Source of the DNA: Climacteris rufus
Taxonomy: Eukaryota > Chordata > Aves > Passeriformes > Climacteridae
Length of the DNA: 64,000 bases
Assembly: GCA_013398175.1 (NCBI GenBank)
Contig: VZRZ01000216.1
Coordinates: forward strand, 16,152-80,151
Reading direction: 5' to 3'
In this document: positions 8,665 through 22,700 of the stretch, piece after piece
Layout: each line of letters starts with the position of its first letter
How positions within the stretch are numbered: position 1 is the stretch's first letter
The notes under the pieces: generated by a model
Databases searched by the model: none
What the model saw: only the letters and a program-made list of their open reading frames with translations
What the model was told of the DNA's origin: nothing
Translations under genes and position numbers: made by a program

Positions 8665-11600
8665 TCTGAATTTCCCCTTTTAGGAGTGCCTAGAAGCTCC
8701 AGTCACAGATTAGAGTCTCCCTGCCCTGAAGCAGATGAACACAGAAGTGGTCAGCATGTACTGAAATGTCTGCAGCATGGCTTCCTGTGCATTAACAGGA
8801 GCAAATATACCTCACTGAGTCTGTTTAAACCATGAAACCATAGCAGAACTTAGCATCTCTAGCTAATAAAATGTGGATAACAGAAGAAAAAATTAGCAGT
8901 ACTCTATTTAGCATGTACTTGTCAAGAGAATGAAGACTTCTAGGTGCTAAGGTGTATATTTCAATTACAATAGTAACTGTACCTGCACACAGCATAGTAT
9001 TTTCCCTGTTTGTCAGGCGTGCAAGCACTTGGACCTATAAAAGTGGATGAAGGAAGAACTAAAGAAATAAAGATTAACTTGGTTTTGTTATTAATTAATT
9101 TCTCCAGTGTTATGACTGTTAATGACTCTGTTAATGTTTTTTTTTTTTGCTAACTTTTAATTCATCAGATTGTTCTTCAACAAATACTGAAACAAAAATT
9201 TCAAGAATTATGTAAGGTATTTGGAATAGAAATATTTGCATGCCTAGTTAATCAAGATACTATACTAGTAGCCTATTGTTTAGTAATCTACCATTCACTA
9301 TTAGAATGACAGAGATGAGTTATGACTATCCACTGTCAACAACTGAATTGTATTTGCAAATAATTTTCACCAGCAAAGGCAGTTGGGAACTTTTAATTAC
9401 ACAGAAATTGATAAAGAAAAGTAGAGCCTAAACTGATCAGGTTGTTCTTCATTGGGAATTGCTAACCAGTTGATAGCAAAACTATTTGTTCATCCTTCTA
9501 AGAGTTTGTAAAAGAAGAAAATAACGTAAGCTGGTTGCAACAATAAGATCAGACTGCACCTGCAAACAAACTGAGTTTCTCTCCCTTCTGTAGGAGGAAT
9601 TTGCAACCTTTGTGACTTTTCATGGTTTATTGACTGTTGGGAGTCAGTTTTGACAACCAGGTGGATCAAGGAAACATACACACTTTATCAACTGAAGATA
9701 TGTTACAGCAAGAGGAGCTGTCAGTTAAAGTTCAAGGATTTAGCAAGGTACCCCAAAGGAGTTATCTTTCAGTTTAGGTATGGAGGCAGTTTGAGCAGCT
9801 CACTGGCATTAGTGACTGTAGGAAAGGAAAAACAGATATCAATGCAAATGCAATTTTGGTAGCAGCAGAGAAATACTGAGTAGACTAACAGTCAAGGTCT
9901 AGATGCCATATCCCCATTAAATAATTTTATTCATTGGTTTTCAGAAGTCATGTAACCATTGTACAGCTGCTGGTTGCAATATTTTAAATAGAGCAGAAGC
10001 CTTTCTGTCTGTTATCGGCCATTCTGTATACTGTGGTGATTTCTTAGCTGTAACTGTGACAATCAGAGACCCCTTTCATTGGTGTTGATTTTCCTATAAC
10101 TTGGTATTTTAGTCCTTGTTTAGTTTCCCTAGTGCTACAGAATCACAGAATAGAGTGTTACTACGCTTTAGCACATGTCCCCCTTGTGCTTCCTTTCATT
10201 AGCTTCAACACTCTCTGCAGCCTGAGGTAGATACAAGAGAATTCAAAAAGTGAAGTAGGAGTCATCCCCTTACAATAACAAGGTGCTAAGAACTCAGGGG
10301 ATATATTACTCAATGTTTCTCTGACCATGCATAGGGAGCTTGCAGCAGATTTCTGCTGAAGCTCTTCTCTTGTGGAATTTGCAATAGAGTTCTCAGATTT
10401 CATTAACCTTAGGGAGGAGGACACTGAGGGAGGAGTACATGCTGAAGCATCTATCTTACTGTGGAGTAGCCAAATCAAAGAGAATTGGGCTCAGAAAAAT
10501 AATTAATCTTCTTTTTACAAATACAAGGTGAGAAACTGAGAGGCTTAATACTTGACACCATGGAGAAAACAGCCATCAGAAGGCTGCTGTGTTGGATGGG
10601 ACAGGAACAAATAGATGATAGCACAGGAATGGTCACAAAGACAAATTTTTACATCTCCTCTTTAGGAATAAGAGACATATCTCTCTATTTACCTCTTCCA
10701 AGTGGTCCAAAAGCAACACATATGCCTACTTCTTATTCAGAATTTTTAATTTACACCTAAAGAAGCATTTCTGGATGATGCTGTCATAGAGAAGCTGATA
10801 ACTTTAGTGATAACTGTAGCATCTTATTGATTATTACCTGTATTAGATAGCTAGAGGAAGTAGACTTGACCTTCTGACTAAGTAGATACTAAGTTTTCAC
10901 TAGACAACACAAACTACAAGAAGCATGTCTCCAACTTTAGTTTCAAAAAAAGTATGCTGTCAAGTAGGTTTTTTTTTCACTTTTCATGCCAGGAAAAGAA
11001 AGAAAAAAGCTTACTGCTAGTGAATTGCAGCCAAAATAAGCAACTTTAGTATCTCTTGTGATTTTGCTGAGCTCTAGACAACACCTACATAAGTAAGTTG
11101 GTTTGCTTCAGGACAAGTTACATCAATCAGCAGTTTCCTTGTTACATTAGAGACCCTTGGGATTACACACAAGTTAAATGCCTTTATGCTCCATTCACAA
11201 AATTTCTTCCAAGAGTACCTTACAAGCATAAGTAATTTAGATGCATGAGCACTTTGTATAGAACAATTTACTAGGGAATATGCCATTGGAGGTACTGACA
11301 TTTGTATCTTGAAGCTGTCCCACAAATAGCCATGAAGAATCTTACAGACTGACAGGAACAATGTTCAAAACACACCTAAATTGCCATGAAGGTGAGAAAT
11401 GCAGCTGAGACACAAAGAAAAGCAGCGTGGGGTGATGTAATCCTCAAATCTGAGCAGTGTATACTGTTCTCCTACCTAGATGGCCTTTCAAAAGGCTGGA
11501 TGGACAAATAGTTAACAATGGAGCCTCTCTGCAGCATTTCTTAGCCTTTTCTTGCTCTCTTCCTTTCAGCTCATTGGCTTTGTGCAACAGGGCACTTATC

Positions 11601-13190
11601 GTTGTACAAAGAAGGTCTGATTTCTTTCAGCTGCCTTGCAGTACGCCAGGTGAAGGACCAGACTTTCCTTAAGCAGCCACATGGCTGTAAATGCTAGAAG
11701 TTCACTCCTCTGGTACGAGTTCCTTTGCTCAGGCCTCTCCAAAGTCCTTCTGCTAATCCTTCAGGATCATTTATATGCCATTTACTGGAATTTGGCATAA
11801 ACACCATAAATTCTTACTTAAACAAGTGAGGACCCCTCCATGTAGTACACAGCAGGCAGCTTGCTAGACTATAGAAGAAAGTCACACTAATCCAAACAAG
11901 TAACTTTATTATCAATCTTCTACCTGTACGTGGTCATTCTGGGGGTTGTTTTCAAAGCTAAAAAAACGACAAGAAACTGCTTCTCTCTTTTTTTTCCCCC
12001 CCTTTGTTTTTCCCTATAATCCAAGTAAAACTGTAGAAATACAGTAGCATAACTTTTATGACAGCAATTATTTGTTGAATATTTAAACATTTCTGATTTG
12101 TCTAGATACAGTGCATTTGTGGTGAACTTCATTTCTCATAACTCCAGTACATCCTCACTAAGGCATATAAACTTCAGCACTGAGAAAGGACACAGCTTAG
12201 TCTGTGATATATCCTTTGCACAGCTGTGTCAGGGACAGCCGGAACTGCTGTATGCCCCAAAGCAGGTGCAGGAGGGCACGTTCAGAATAATGACCTAGTA
12301 CTTCTTGCACTTGCTAGCAAAGAGATGATTGGAACTGTACTATTTACAGGGTAGTGCTTTAATCTTTGAACATATGGAGAAAACAAAAAGTAATTTAGTC
12401 TCAAGTAGGGATAATAGAGGCTAGATCTGTATCTGCAAAGAAAAGTCACAAGCTCTTGACCACATGCCAATGCGAAGAAAATGCTGTGCTTACAATTGCT
12501 ACCTAGGACTGGATGCTGATACAATATGGATTAGGGACAGGTTTTTCTCCAGCTGCTGCTCCAGCACAGACCCTTAGCAATACTAATGGCAAACTTTTCC
12601 AATATATCTACTTTACTATTCAGGTTGTAACAGTTGAAAATACACAAGCCATCATAAAAGACACCTTCCCTTATTCAGAATACTGAGAAATATTAGAACA
12701 TTGTACAGTAGTAATCTCTCACCTTTGAATAATCATAATGTTTTAAAGAAATATGCACTGTCCTTACAGAATAAGGCACTCATTTTGAGCACTCAACCTT
12801 TGTTTTCCAAGTATGCTGTCAACTTTTCTTCATTTAACAAAACAAACGTATGACATGACATCTTAGTCTTCCAGGCGCTTTTACTTACCATGTTTGTGCA
12901 CAGTGATTCAAACAGGAATGCATATACAGACATACTCTGTGTGTTAGTCACAGACTACCTCTGTGATTACCCCTTTGTAATTACAGGCTTTCACTAAATG
13001 GCACAGAGAAAATGAATTAGGCCACATTTTCCAAGCAGTACATGCAACAATGCACAAGCCTATTTGAAAAACTGGCCTATAAAGACTTGGAGTTCATTAA
13101 AGGAATTCTGTTACTTCACAGTCTTCCTATCCATCACTTTGAGCTTTGTCCTTTTCCTTGTGACTTCGTAAAAATCATTTGCTACTGACA
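8665..13190. other. Unique non-coding stretch
   Basis: No exon, RNA gene or clear repeat seen. Short T and A runs only (for example 9137-9148). A 105-codon minus frame at 10161-10478 has no domain or compositional sign of coding. Confidence 0.5.
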
Positions 13191-13460
13191 CGAACCAGGG
13201 CTACATGCAGGTACACAAGGGGCCCAAAGTGTTACATTTTCATCTCTGTCAGTGAGTGTGGAACAGACACAGCACCAGGATAAGGCGAGAGAGATAATGG
13301 AAGGTATCAGAAAGCACCACCTTCTAGGCTTAGGTTAAAAGCCTAAAAAGATGGCTACTAATAAAGCTTGAATCAGAGTCCTGTCTGTAAGCTTTTGTAA
13401 GGCCCCGAAAAACTCACTCGATCACTCAAAAAGGGCTTACAGTTGTTCATGTGCTCAGGG
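13190..13460 (+). mobile_element. Possible LTR fragment (low confidence)
   Basis: The layout resembles the R/U5 end of an LTR. A short hairpin (TAGGCTT ... AAGCCTA, about 13327-13347) is followed by AATAAAGCTTG at about 13360 and then a more GC-rich tail with CCCCG. No partner LTR, terminal TG/CA pair or target duplication was found. It could equally be unique DNA. Confidence 0.25.
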
Positions 13461-13784
13461 TTAGATCATGGGAGAAATGCCAACAAGATATCCTCAAGAA
13501 GTCAAAACAACTAAAAAAAACTTTACTAGCAACTTCAGAAAACCAAGGAACTTTGCCAAGTGTTTAGAGTAGCATTCAATCAATATAAAACATCTCATGA
13601 AGCATTAACTTGGCCCATTCAACATGACAAACTCAAAGCCTATCCAATTTTAAGTTACTCAAAACTCCAAGAAGAGGAAATTAGAAGAAGAAAGAGGAAG
13701 GGAGAAAGATAGAAAAGATATAGAAAAGAACAAATATAGCTACCACTCCTGGTTCCAGCAGTGTTCAGCTGATAGAAATTCCAA

Positions 13785-14100
13785 GTGGAGGTAGGATCAA
13801 GACACACGCTTGCCTCGTGTTCTGCTTTAAATACTGTCCTGGGGCCCTCCCCCAGGTGGGACTTCCTGTCATCTGGCCACTCTGGGGCTAAATTGGGGCT
13901 CCAGGGGTGGGTGTGGAGCATTGCCTCTGGTGTGCCAGGGATTGGCGGCCACTGCAGGGCTGGGATACAGGCTGGGGGGAGTACGTGGGGTGTAAGGGCA
14001 GTTCATCACCTCAGGAGAGCAAGAGCAAGACCTAACCTGCCCCATGCCAGACACCTCCCCACCCCAGCCCCCACATGGCCCCCCACCTGAAATGTTTCGA
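13785..14100. other. GC-rich patch
   Basis: About 300 bp clearly richer in G+C than its surroundings. It includes a 7-bp stem hairpin CCTGGGG / CCCCAGG (13838-13856) that follows a TTTAAATA at about 13826. CpG is sparse, so this is not a typical CpG island. Overlapping open frames on both strands reflect composition. It may be an LTR or a regulatory element, but no family is recognised. Confidence 0.4.
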
Positions 14101-14109
14101 GCCAGCAAT

Positions 14110-16364
14110 CCTTCCAGGCTCTCACAGATTTACATATTTAACTTTTCAAGAAACAGGTTATCTTTTTAAACTCCACAAATTCTACAGTTCATGTTTTTGC
14201 TGAATCCCTGTCCTTTTGACCCTCTGGGAGATGATAGACTAGTGGTGCTCAATTCACCACCCGCCTCTCAGGGAAAATCTGTCACCCTGTGTGATTGCTG
14301 AAAAGGTTTATAAATATTGCTCCACATCTGAACCTCTGTAAAGCTAGAAGGACTGGAAGAGAAAACTTGAGACTTCTTCACTTTGATTACACGAGGCATT
14401 ACAGGAACACCCACTAAGGTTATTTACAAGTACTCACAGAAATAGCTTGGAGTTCATTTCCAAACCCAAGGCATACCACTGGTTTTAGAAACCACTGCTA
14501 AAAACCTATGCAGTCATAGTGAATTCTTCCCAACATCTACAATCAGTCAGCTTTTCATTCCTCCAGTGTACCAGAATTGCACTGACACAGACTGTACCCC
14601 CCAAAAAGCCTGTTTTGCCTCATTATAGAGTTGCAGCAGGGAGTTGCTTATCTACCTGAGATTTCCTGCTGATCTCTAGTCCATCTGTCCTCACAATAGG
14701 GGTTAGTGAGGGTAGACACATGGCTATTGTAACACAAGCGTAGAGACTCTTGAGCCTGGAATAGATATGTAGCAATACTCTATTTTCCCCATTTTCCTAG
14801 AAAATGTCTAAGAATCAGAACTTACATGTCAAGTTTGTTTCTATACTGCACAGCAAATGCAGTGCAGAAATGAATGTACTGGGTACAAACAAGGGAGCAG
14901 AAAAGCTACAATGGCTCAGTGCTATACTTGAACTATTTTACTGAAAAAGCACCTTAGTCCACAGATACTAGATTAATCCCCCCTGGGAACACAATAACTG
15001 CTTTGAGTGTTTTATTCTTCAAAAAATTCAAAAGTATTTTGGCACAAGAAAGTAAAAAAGAATAGACAAGGAAACATGACTGAATTGCTTAGTGTGATTT
15101 AAAATTCATATTTTAAAAACTAAAAATATAAAGTGTTCAAACAACTAATAACACAGATAAAATTTACCACTAAAGTTGCAAATTTGGCAAAAGTTAAGAC
15201 ATTCCAGGGTTACCTTAAGCTATCCTTTTCTATATTAATTAATATTTCACAAACTGTGGTTTTAATACAAAGGTTTTCAGTCCTCTGAAACAAACGATGC
15301 TTAGTGATGGTTATTCAGTCTTGTATTTTCACTGATTTTTTTGTTTTACAGCCCACACTCTCAAGCTTTTTTCTTAAGACAAGTCTATTTTCCTCTTGGT
15401 CTTTTCAAGTGCACTTCGCCATTATACTTTGTGAGAGGGAATTATTCTGGGAATTATGTTCTAATGTTTGCCATGTGAGTTTTGAGGTTATGAACAGTTC
15501 AGCAACTGAGAAGGTAAAAAAAAGAGGCGTTAATAGTAAAACCTTTAACAAATATTGAGTATTCAACCTCAGAAAATCATGGTTAGTGAGTTTTAGGACT
15601 AATCTTGGTTTAAATTAATTTTTCTGAAGTAGTGAGAAACTCTGTCCCTCAGAGTACAGTTGTCCTAGAAAAACTAACTGGCCTTAATTGAGGCCTAACT
15701 TGTTGCTTTTTGTCTTACTATTTGCCTAATTCATAAACTACCACCTTCTAATATTTCATTTTCTGAGGAAGGGGTCCTATTGAAAACAAATGTCTTTCCT
15801 TGAATGACCTTAAACCATAGCAGAGAAAATCTACTCAGCATGCTATATTATGCAGGGACCTTGCAGAAGAAATTACTAATAATCAAGGCAAGACTGCCTT
15901 TTCAATTAAATATAATGAGAGATTCTCAAGCATTCTCAATTCTGACATGACCTAAAATTTGAGCAGTTGGCTTTGCAACCGAAATAAAGCTATTTTAAGA
16001 TTTTTTTATATGTCATATCCTATGTGTGATCATATATCAACTATTCATTAGCATGGTTAGAATTACTAAATCTACTGTAGAGACAGTTTTTCAAACTCAG
16101 GGAACTATGACAGACTTCTTGTGCCATCACTAGAAAATAAGGAGATATTTACAGTTCTGATGCTAGAGGAACCATGACACTTGACTATTGCAACCCTTAT
16201 ACTATGACAGGAGATAATTTCCTTGTCAGCAAGAGCTTATTTCAGTTTTCTTGAGGTGTAAGACATTTTGTTTCACTGTGTCTCTGATACTCCTCATGTC
16301 ACCTGTTCACTTTGGCCTCTTGTTCCCAGTCTCTTCTTTTAACCATTTTAAATCTCCTTTCTTT
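14110..16364. other. Unique non-coding stretch
   Basis: AT-rich sequence without recognised genes or repeats. It runs directly up to the solo LTR. Confidence 0.5.
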
Positions 16365-16782
16365 TGATGCCTTAAAAGGCTACCTAGAAACAGAGACTAG
16401 TCAGGAGTAAGGGAATAAAGGTGAGTATTTATTCGAAAGTCCTTCAAAGGTACATTGAGGGCAGACAAAGCCCCCCCAGGGACTACACCCAAAATGGACG
16501 GCAAGGAATGAGTTTTCCACACCTTTATAGGTTTGGTCCATTTGCATATCTGCATAAATTCACCAATTAAAACTTTGCAATTTCCTGCTAAGTCCCTTAG
16601 CTCGCTCCCCTTTTGGAAGCTTGGGCCTGGGCAGTCTAAGTGTCCTCGAAGAGCAAGCCCAGAGAGGTTGTTACGTCTATCTTAGTATGAGAGAACAGCA
16701 GCCAACAGGCTATAAAGCATCTCAGTTACACATTAGGCAATACAGAATTCGAAAAATATAAGGGTTAAAACCTAAGGCATCA
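16365..16782 (-). mobile_element. Intact solo LTR with perfect inverted ends and 4-bp target duplication
   Basis: The element begins TGATGCCTTA and ends TAAGGCATCA, a perfect 10-bp inverted terminal repeat, and is flanked on both sides by CTTT (16361-16364 and 16783-16786), a 4-bp target-site duplication. Length is 418 bp. On the minus strand a TATAAA (plus 16524-16529) precedes an AATAAA (plus 16428-16433) by about 95 bp, giving U3-R-U5 order. No internal retroviral sequence adjoins it, so it is a solo LTR left by recombination between the two LTRs of a provirus. A 4-bp duplication is usual for gammaretrovirus-like elements. The family was not named. Confidence 0.85.
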
Positions 16783-19700
16783 CTTTCATAAAGCATGTCT
16801 TCCCTGGTCTTATTTCCAACTGCTGCTCTCTTCCTTGTTTTTCTTTTTTTTTTTTTGTTTTTTTCCCCAATATTTCCACATTCATCTCTCATTGTCTTTG
16901 ATTTCTATTCCAATCTTTCCACTCCAACTTTTCAATAAATCTCTGCCTCAGCTTCACAATGACAACTCAAGATCCACTTCTCTATTTTTTTGGACACCCT
17001 CTCTCCACCTCAGTTGCCAGTCATGGCTTCATTTCTATACTCCCTCAGTCTAAAATACCTACCCCTATCTTCAAGTACTACTCATGTCCCTCTGAATTTT
17101 ATTCGGGCAGGATCCTCCTATAGCCAACAGCACTAAAGGTTGACTGCAGTATAAAGGAAAGGATGTCTTTATTCTCACCTACACGTATTGTTCCTGCTCC
17201 TGCTTGCAGCAGCCCACAGCTACAATTGTATTGAAAACCTGCTAAAATGTCAAGAATGGAACAGGCTCAAGTAAATAGATCTATGAGATACAGAATTGCA
17301 AAACTGGTAAAATTGTACTGAGCAAGGATGAACTGTCTTTTCCTACCTACATGACCAAATTTCTAGACAACAAAAGGCTACTGCTTGACATGATCATCTC
17401 CTTCACTCTTAAACTTTCTAGCCAGATCCTTTGTCTAAGTCATGGTGGGCCTGGAGTTTTCCAAAGAAAACTGTTAGTTAACTCTCAGTTAGGAACTGAT
17501 AGATGTGAGCATATCAAGCCTGATGCTCTTCTGAGATGGAGTTGTGTACTTGCTTACAGAGAAGAAAGTGCAATATAGACTCAATTCTGACAGGGCCAAT
17601 CAAACTGAAATATATTAACTTAAAGTTGATGATCAAGCCTTTTTTTCAAACATGAATGATATAGATGAAGAGTTTTTACTATTGATAACTTACAAAGTAT
17701 TTCAACTTAATTCCAATTTAACAAGATTTCACTTAGGTAATTCACTGGTTTATTTTAAATATTGGTGGCAGGAGGAGGGGTTTGGTGGTTTTGGTTTGTT
17801 GGGTTTTTTTTTTTTTGTCAACTCTACATGTCCATTCCATCTTCATATTTTTCTAAGATAATTGAAGAATTGCCCTTTAGTAGAGAGAAATGAGCACTTT
17901 CTGGGTGCAATTTTTCTGATATACTCTGGATTTGTACTTCTAGATGAGAGGTACTGTGCTTGTTTTCCTCTGTGCTGTACAGAAGTAACTTGTCTGTTTC
18001 TCTTCAAGATGCACAAGATCCCCATCTTTTAATAAATTCTCTTATTCATGTCTGTGTACATTTTCCACAGTCCACTCTGACTGAGTCAAAGTCATATGTG
18101 TAGGTAAGTGTGGAAATTGTTTGTGCCTCTTTGCTCAATAAAGCCAGGGGAACAGAAAGCACTTCCATGGCTGTTAGGCTGATGTGCAATGTTCTTGCTG
18201 AGGTGAAATGCTTTACTCCACTTTTAGATAAAGGTGTACCAAAAGAATGGAGCTTTTTCCCCAGCTATACTAATGTTTTGATAGACTGGAAATAGTCCCT
18301 GAGCATGTGGCAAATCTTTTGTGGTGTTTCCTTTTCCATAAATACCTGAATATGCAAGACACAGTCTGACCTTAAGTACATCTCTGTGAAAATACTGTGG
18401 CAAAAAAGTACTATATTTGAGTTTGAAACAGAATTGCACACCTGAGGCCATAAAATTTCCACTTTTAACCAACTCTCTTGGAATCACTGCTTTAGCAGTA
18501 CTTTTACCTGCTTAAGAAGTATTGAAACAAACAGGCAGGCAGAAAGGGTGAAGTATTTGTCCCTTAGTGAATTCTCAAAGGAAATCAAACAGAGGAATAA
18601 AGATTTGAAGCAGATGAAAAAGTCCCCTACCTTTTATTTTCTCTCTGTTTGTATCTGGTTCTGTTGATACTTGTGATCTCTTATGCATTCACAATAGCAT
18701 TTCTCAATTTAGTGAGCATGCCATGGCAATTGATTTAGACAATGCAATAGCTGTGACAGCAGTCAGGAGGCACTCCAAATTTAAAAAGTAACAGGACATG
18801 CAAAATTGAAGCCTACTGACTGTTTTTGTGATAATTGAATTTCATTGAGTTTTAGTGTGAGAAATGAGCAATAAAAGGGCTTTTTCCATCCACAATTCCA
18901 GGAAATGGCTTGGGCAGTATATATCAGTAAAATATACATTGAACATTTACACACAGAAATCATCTGTGTTACTGGTTCAGTCTAACCTTGTTTCCTTCGG
19001 TCTTTTTTCCTTCTTAGCTGCACAAATAATTTCAAAATAGAATAGGCAAGCCTTTGAGATAAAGAATTAAAGATAAAAAGGGCTGAATAATTTTGTATAG
19101 CTGTAGGACAGCAAATTTGCTGTGTGGGCAATTTAAATATGTTCCATCCTGAGGAGTTGTAAATGAGGATCTCTTTGGTTGCAGTTTTTCCAGAACAGTT
19201 ACTGAAGAAAGCTGTTTTTCTGGTGCTTAAAAACTTAATTTTTCACAACAGAAAATATGCATTGGCTTTTTATGATGCCTGAACTAGTTGGTCTTGGAGT
19301 GATTGTATTTCTGGGGGTCAACTTTGAGGTCTTGCTTTCAATAAGAACAATAGTTCTTTCTATTCTTAATGCAACTCCAGTTCAGTCTGCTGACAGTCAG
19401 TTCTGCTTTGAGAAGAACAGCCTTCACACCTTCAGAAACAGTAGGTTAAGGAATTACACATTCTTCATAGGAAACAATGAAACTTCATAACACACTGTCC
19501 AACTGACCTTCACTTCTGTAGGTGGAGTTTTGGCAGGTTTAATCTAAACTGGATACAAACTGATCTTTGTCACTGCTCCTTTGATTACAAGAAATATTCT
19601 CTCTTTACAGAAGTTTCAGCCATAAACAACTTCTCCTTCTATGTAAAACAGTTCTTCAGAAGCGAAAGTTTCTTGCCTCTTTGCTATTGATTTCATGAGT

Positions 19701-22700
19701 TCAGTAGCTTAAAAGCAGATGATTAATATGTGAGCCAGACCCTGAACAAAAACTCAAATGAAATGTTTGTCTCATCAGAGATCTGTCCTGTTTTACAATA
19801 AAGGTTTTTATGACTGGTGAAACTGCGGGTAAGGATGCATGTACAGCACTTTGACAACAGCTTGAGGACATTGGTGTTTTGTACTGACATTCCTGAAGGC
19901 CATAAGTTTCAGCAAGTTTTACATGGGATTACAGTTTGCTCTGAACTCAAATATCTAAGAGGATTATATTAAAGGGAATGAGCAAATAACTTTCTGAAGG
20001 TACTTGCCTGCTACTTGAGAAGTTGTATAATGAAAGAACATTTATATAGTTCTCAGAACAAAATAAAATTTAGCTCAGCTATTTTTTATCACTATAAACA
20101 AACAATGGTTGCATTGAAAGGCTTAAAAAAAATAAGGTTAGCTGAGAGGGTTTTTTGTTGTCCTGAATAATTGCTGACTAACCTGTTTTAAGATATTTCT
20201 TTTATGTATTCATAGATTCTACTCTGTTACCTTGAAGATGTGAGAAGAACTGATGAGAATTTAAATATAATTCATGGTAACAGATTTGGGGCAAAAGTTA
20301 ATCAAGTCGCTGCATTATCTTTGCATAAATAAATAAGTTTTTGTCCATAGGATAAGCTAGTTATGTATTACAGAGCTAGAATTGTAATCATTAAAAAAAA
20401 AAAAAAAAAAAAGAGAGAGAGAGAAGACTTACACAGCCACTCTTCATTTTTTCATATGGAACTATAGAACTTATACATAGCAGTCAGTGCATGGCAGAGC
20501 TTCCAGGTTCAAAAATAGAAATGCCCTCATTATTCATTCATGCAAAGGGAATGTGGCAAAATGTGGGTGAACATAGAGTCAGACATGAAAATCCAATAAG
20601 AGCACAGAATAACAACAATGGCAGCATGGGAAACAATAAACCAGCATTGACTGGCATTTACCATTAATTTGTATTCATAGTGTGATGCAGCTGATGAGGG
20701 ACTGGGAAATAATCTGTGTTTGTGAGGCAGTGCTCAGAATTGCTCTGCCACCATGCCAAAGACCTGGTGATTTGAGGAATTGTGACAATTGCCAGATTTT
20801 GAACTCAATCTCAGAATCTGACTTTGAGGGATCAGCTTTCCTCTGTTACAGTGAAAAATAGAGATCCACAATTGTACATTTCAAAAAAACCAAAAGTTGT
20901 ACATTTTTAAAAAAAATGTAAGCCAGCTGGATGAAAGAAGAAAACATACCATATAGTTTCTATGGAGTAAAAGCTGAAATAGGGTATAAATGCAAATACC
21001 TTTCTATCATGGTAACTTTGGAGGACACATTTAAAGTGTAACAGAAATGCAAGAAACTCAAAGGCATTGAATTACTTCTAAATTCTGCACAGAAAGCAGA
21101 CTCTAGTCAGCCCCCACACTTTTCATTCTGTCTTTTGAGAATAAGTTAATGTGAAAAAAATCAATAGGCTATTAAAATATTTCAAAGATGTATTTCAAAC
21201 CAATTCTATAGACATATTCTTATCTACTAGCAATGCACACGTCTGTCAAGCAATGACAAGACTCTTCTGGAGGAGAACTTTTAAAATATTAGAATAAATA
21301 CTAGAACATACTACTCTGTAAATGTCAGGAGTACAAGTAAAAACCTGCAGGGAAGGTTCTTTTTGTTCTTTTCTTTTTTTTTTTTTTTTTGTGCTGACTC
21401 TGACCTTCTTTTGGCTTGCTCAGAGCACAGGTGCACAAGACAGGAAGGCTTCCTTGCATGCAGAAGAGAAGCAGGCTACTGCACTACAGACTTGCCATGG
21501 TGCCTCAGGGTACTTGCTGAGGAACTAAAGGCTTGAACAGATAGAGACTACAGCCCAAAGCAGCTACATGTGCTGGTCCTTTTCACTATAATAAAACATA
21601 GAGCAATGCACTTTTGCCAGCTGCACTTATGCTTCTGTTTACTGCAGCTACTCATGGGCTTGTTATTTCTGAAGGAAATGTCCATTTCCTTGTAAGATGC
21701 ATCTCATCACCAAGTGTTTCATTTTCAGCACTCATTACAAAGTGTAGCTAAATGAAAAGTACTGATGGTGTGCTTAGACATTTTGCTAGCTAGACAGTCA
21801 GATTTGTGGAATGAAGCTGGTTTGTTGCTGAATATCAGCATGTACAAGGTGAATGCCAACAGGGGAGCCAGGTCCAGGAATCAACTTTACCAGTGGCTAT
21901 TTGTATAGCCCTGCTCATATCACTCAGGACTTAGATCCTGATCTCAGTCAGAACTTTTAATACTGTAAACCAGGAAGACATGACCCTCTATGTTAAAACC
22001 TATTCACTTGAAAATCTTCACCCAGCTCTGTTTTCAATCTGTAGACTCTTGAATTGCAGAGATACTTTTCCTTTTAAATTACTCTTCACATAGAAAAATT
22101 TAGCATTTTCAAGTCACCTCATCTTTATTATGACTGAATGGCAAGGAAATATTTCAGCTAAAATTTCATCTCTGATGCAGAAATGTCATTATTTCGTTTA
22201 AGGCCTTTGAGTAACTCCATCTACATACAGCTAGGAAAAGATCTAGCTGCTAATCCTTTCTTTAAGGAATAGGCTGAAGGCATTTTGGTTTTGTTTTTCA
22301 ATTAAGTAAATAGCAATTGGGTAAAAAGCATGAATAGTTCTTGGAGCAGGAAGCAGGGTATACAGAGTATGCCTCATCTTTGGTCCAGCAATTCTTTGAC
22401 TAGTTTCTGAGAGCTGACAATATCCCAGTTGAGAAGTCTGTCTTCCTTATGGTATATCTTTCTTCAGAGTAGTGACAATTGTGTGCTTGAGATCTCCAGC
22501 AGGTTGTTTTTCTCTTGCCTAAGCTCAGCATGGTGCAAAAAGTGGTGGCACCTATATCCTTTTGTCTATCTGATACTGTTATGATATTTTTCCACACCAG
22601 GGCAGTAAAACGAGAAGTTTGTGCTTGTTATATACCCAAAGCAAACATGTCAATTGTTCTGCTAAATAAGCAGACCTCTATTATCTAAAAACAGCAGGAT

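Noticed and set aside
10161..10478. 105-codon minus-strand open frame beside a CR1-like AGAATCACAGAAT string
   Set aside because: The CR1 resemblance stops after about 15 bases and the frame has no recognisable protein features.
16800..17100. Pyrimidine-rich stretch considered as L2
   Set aside because: No L2 protein motif could be read in any frame. Composition alone is insufficient.
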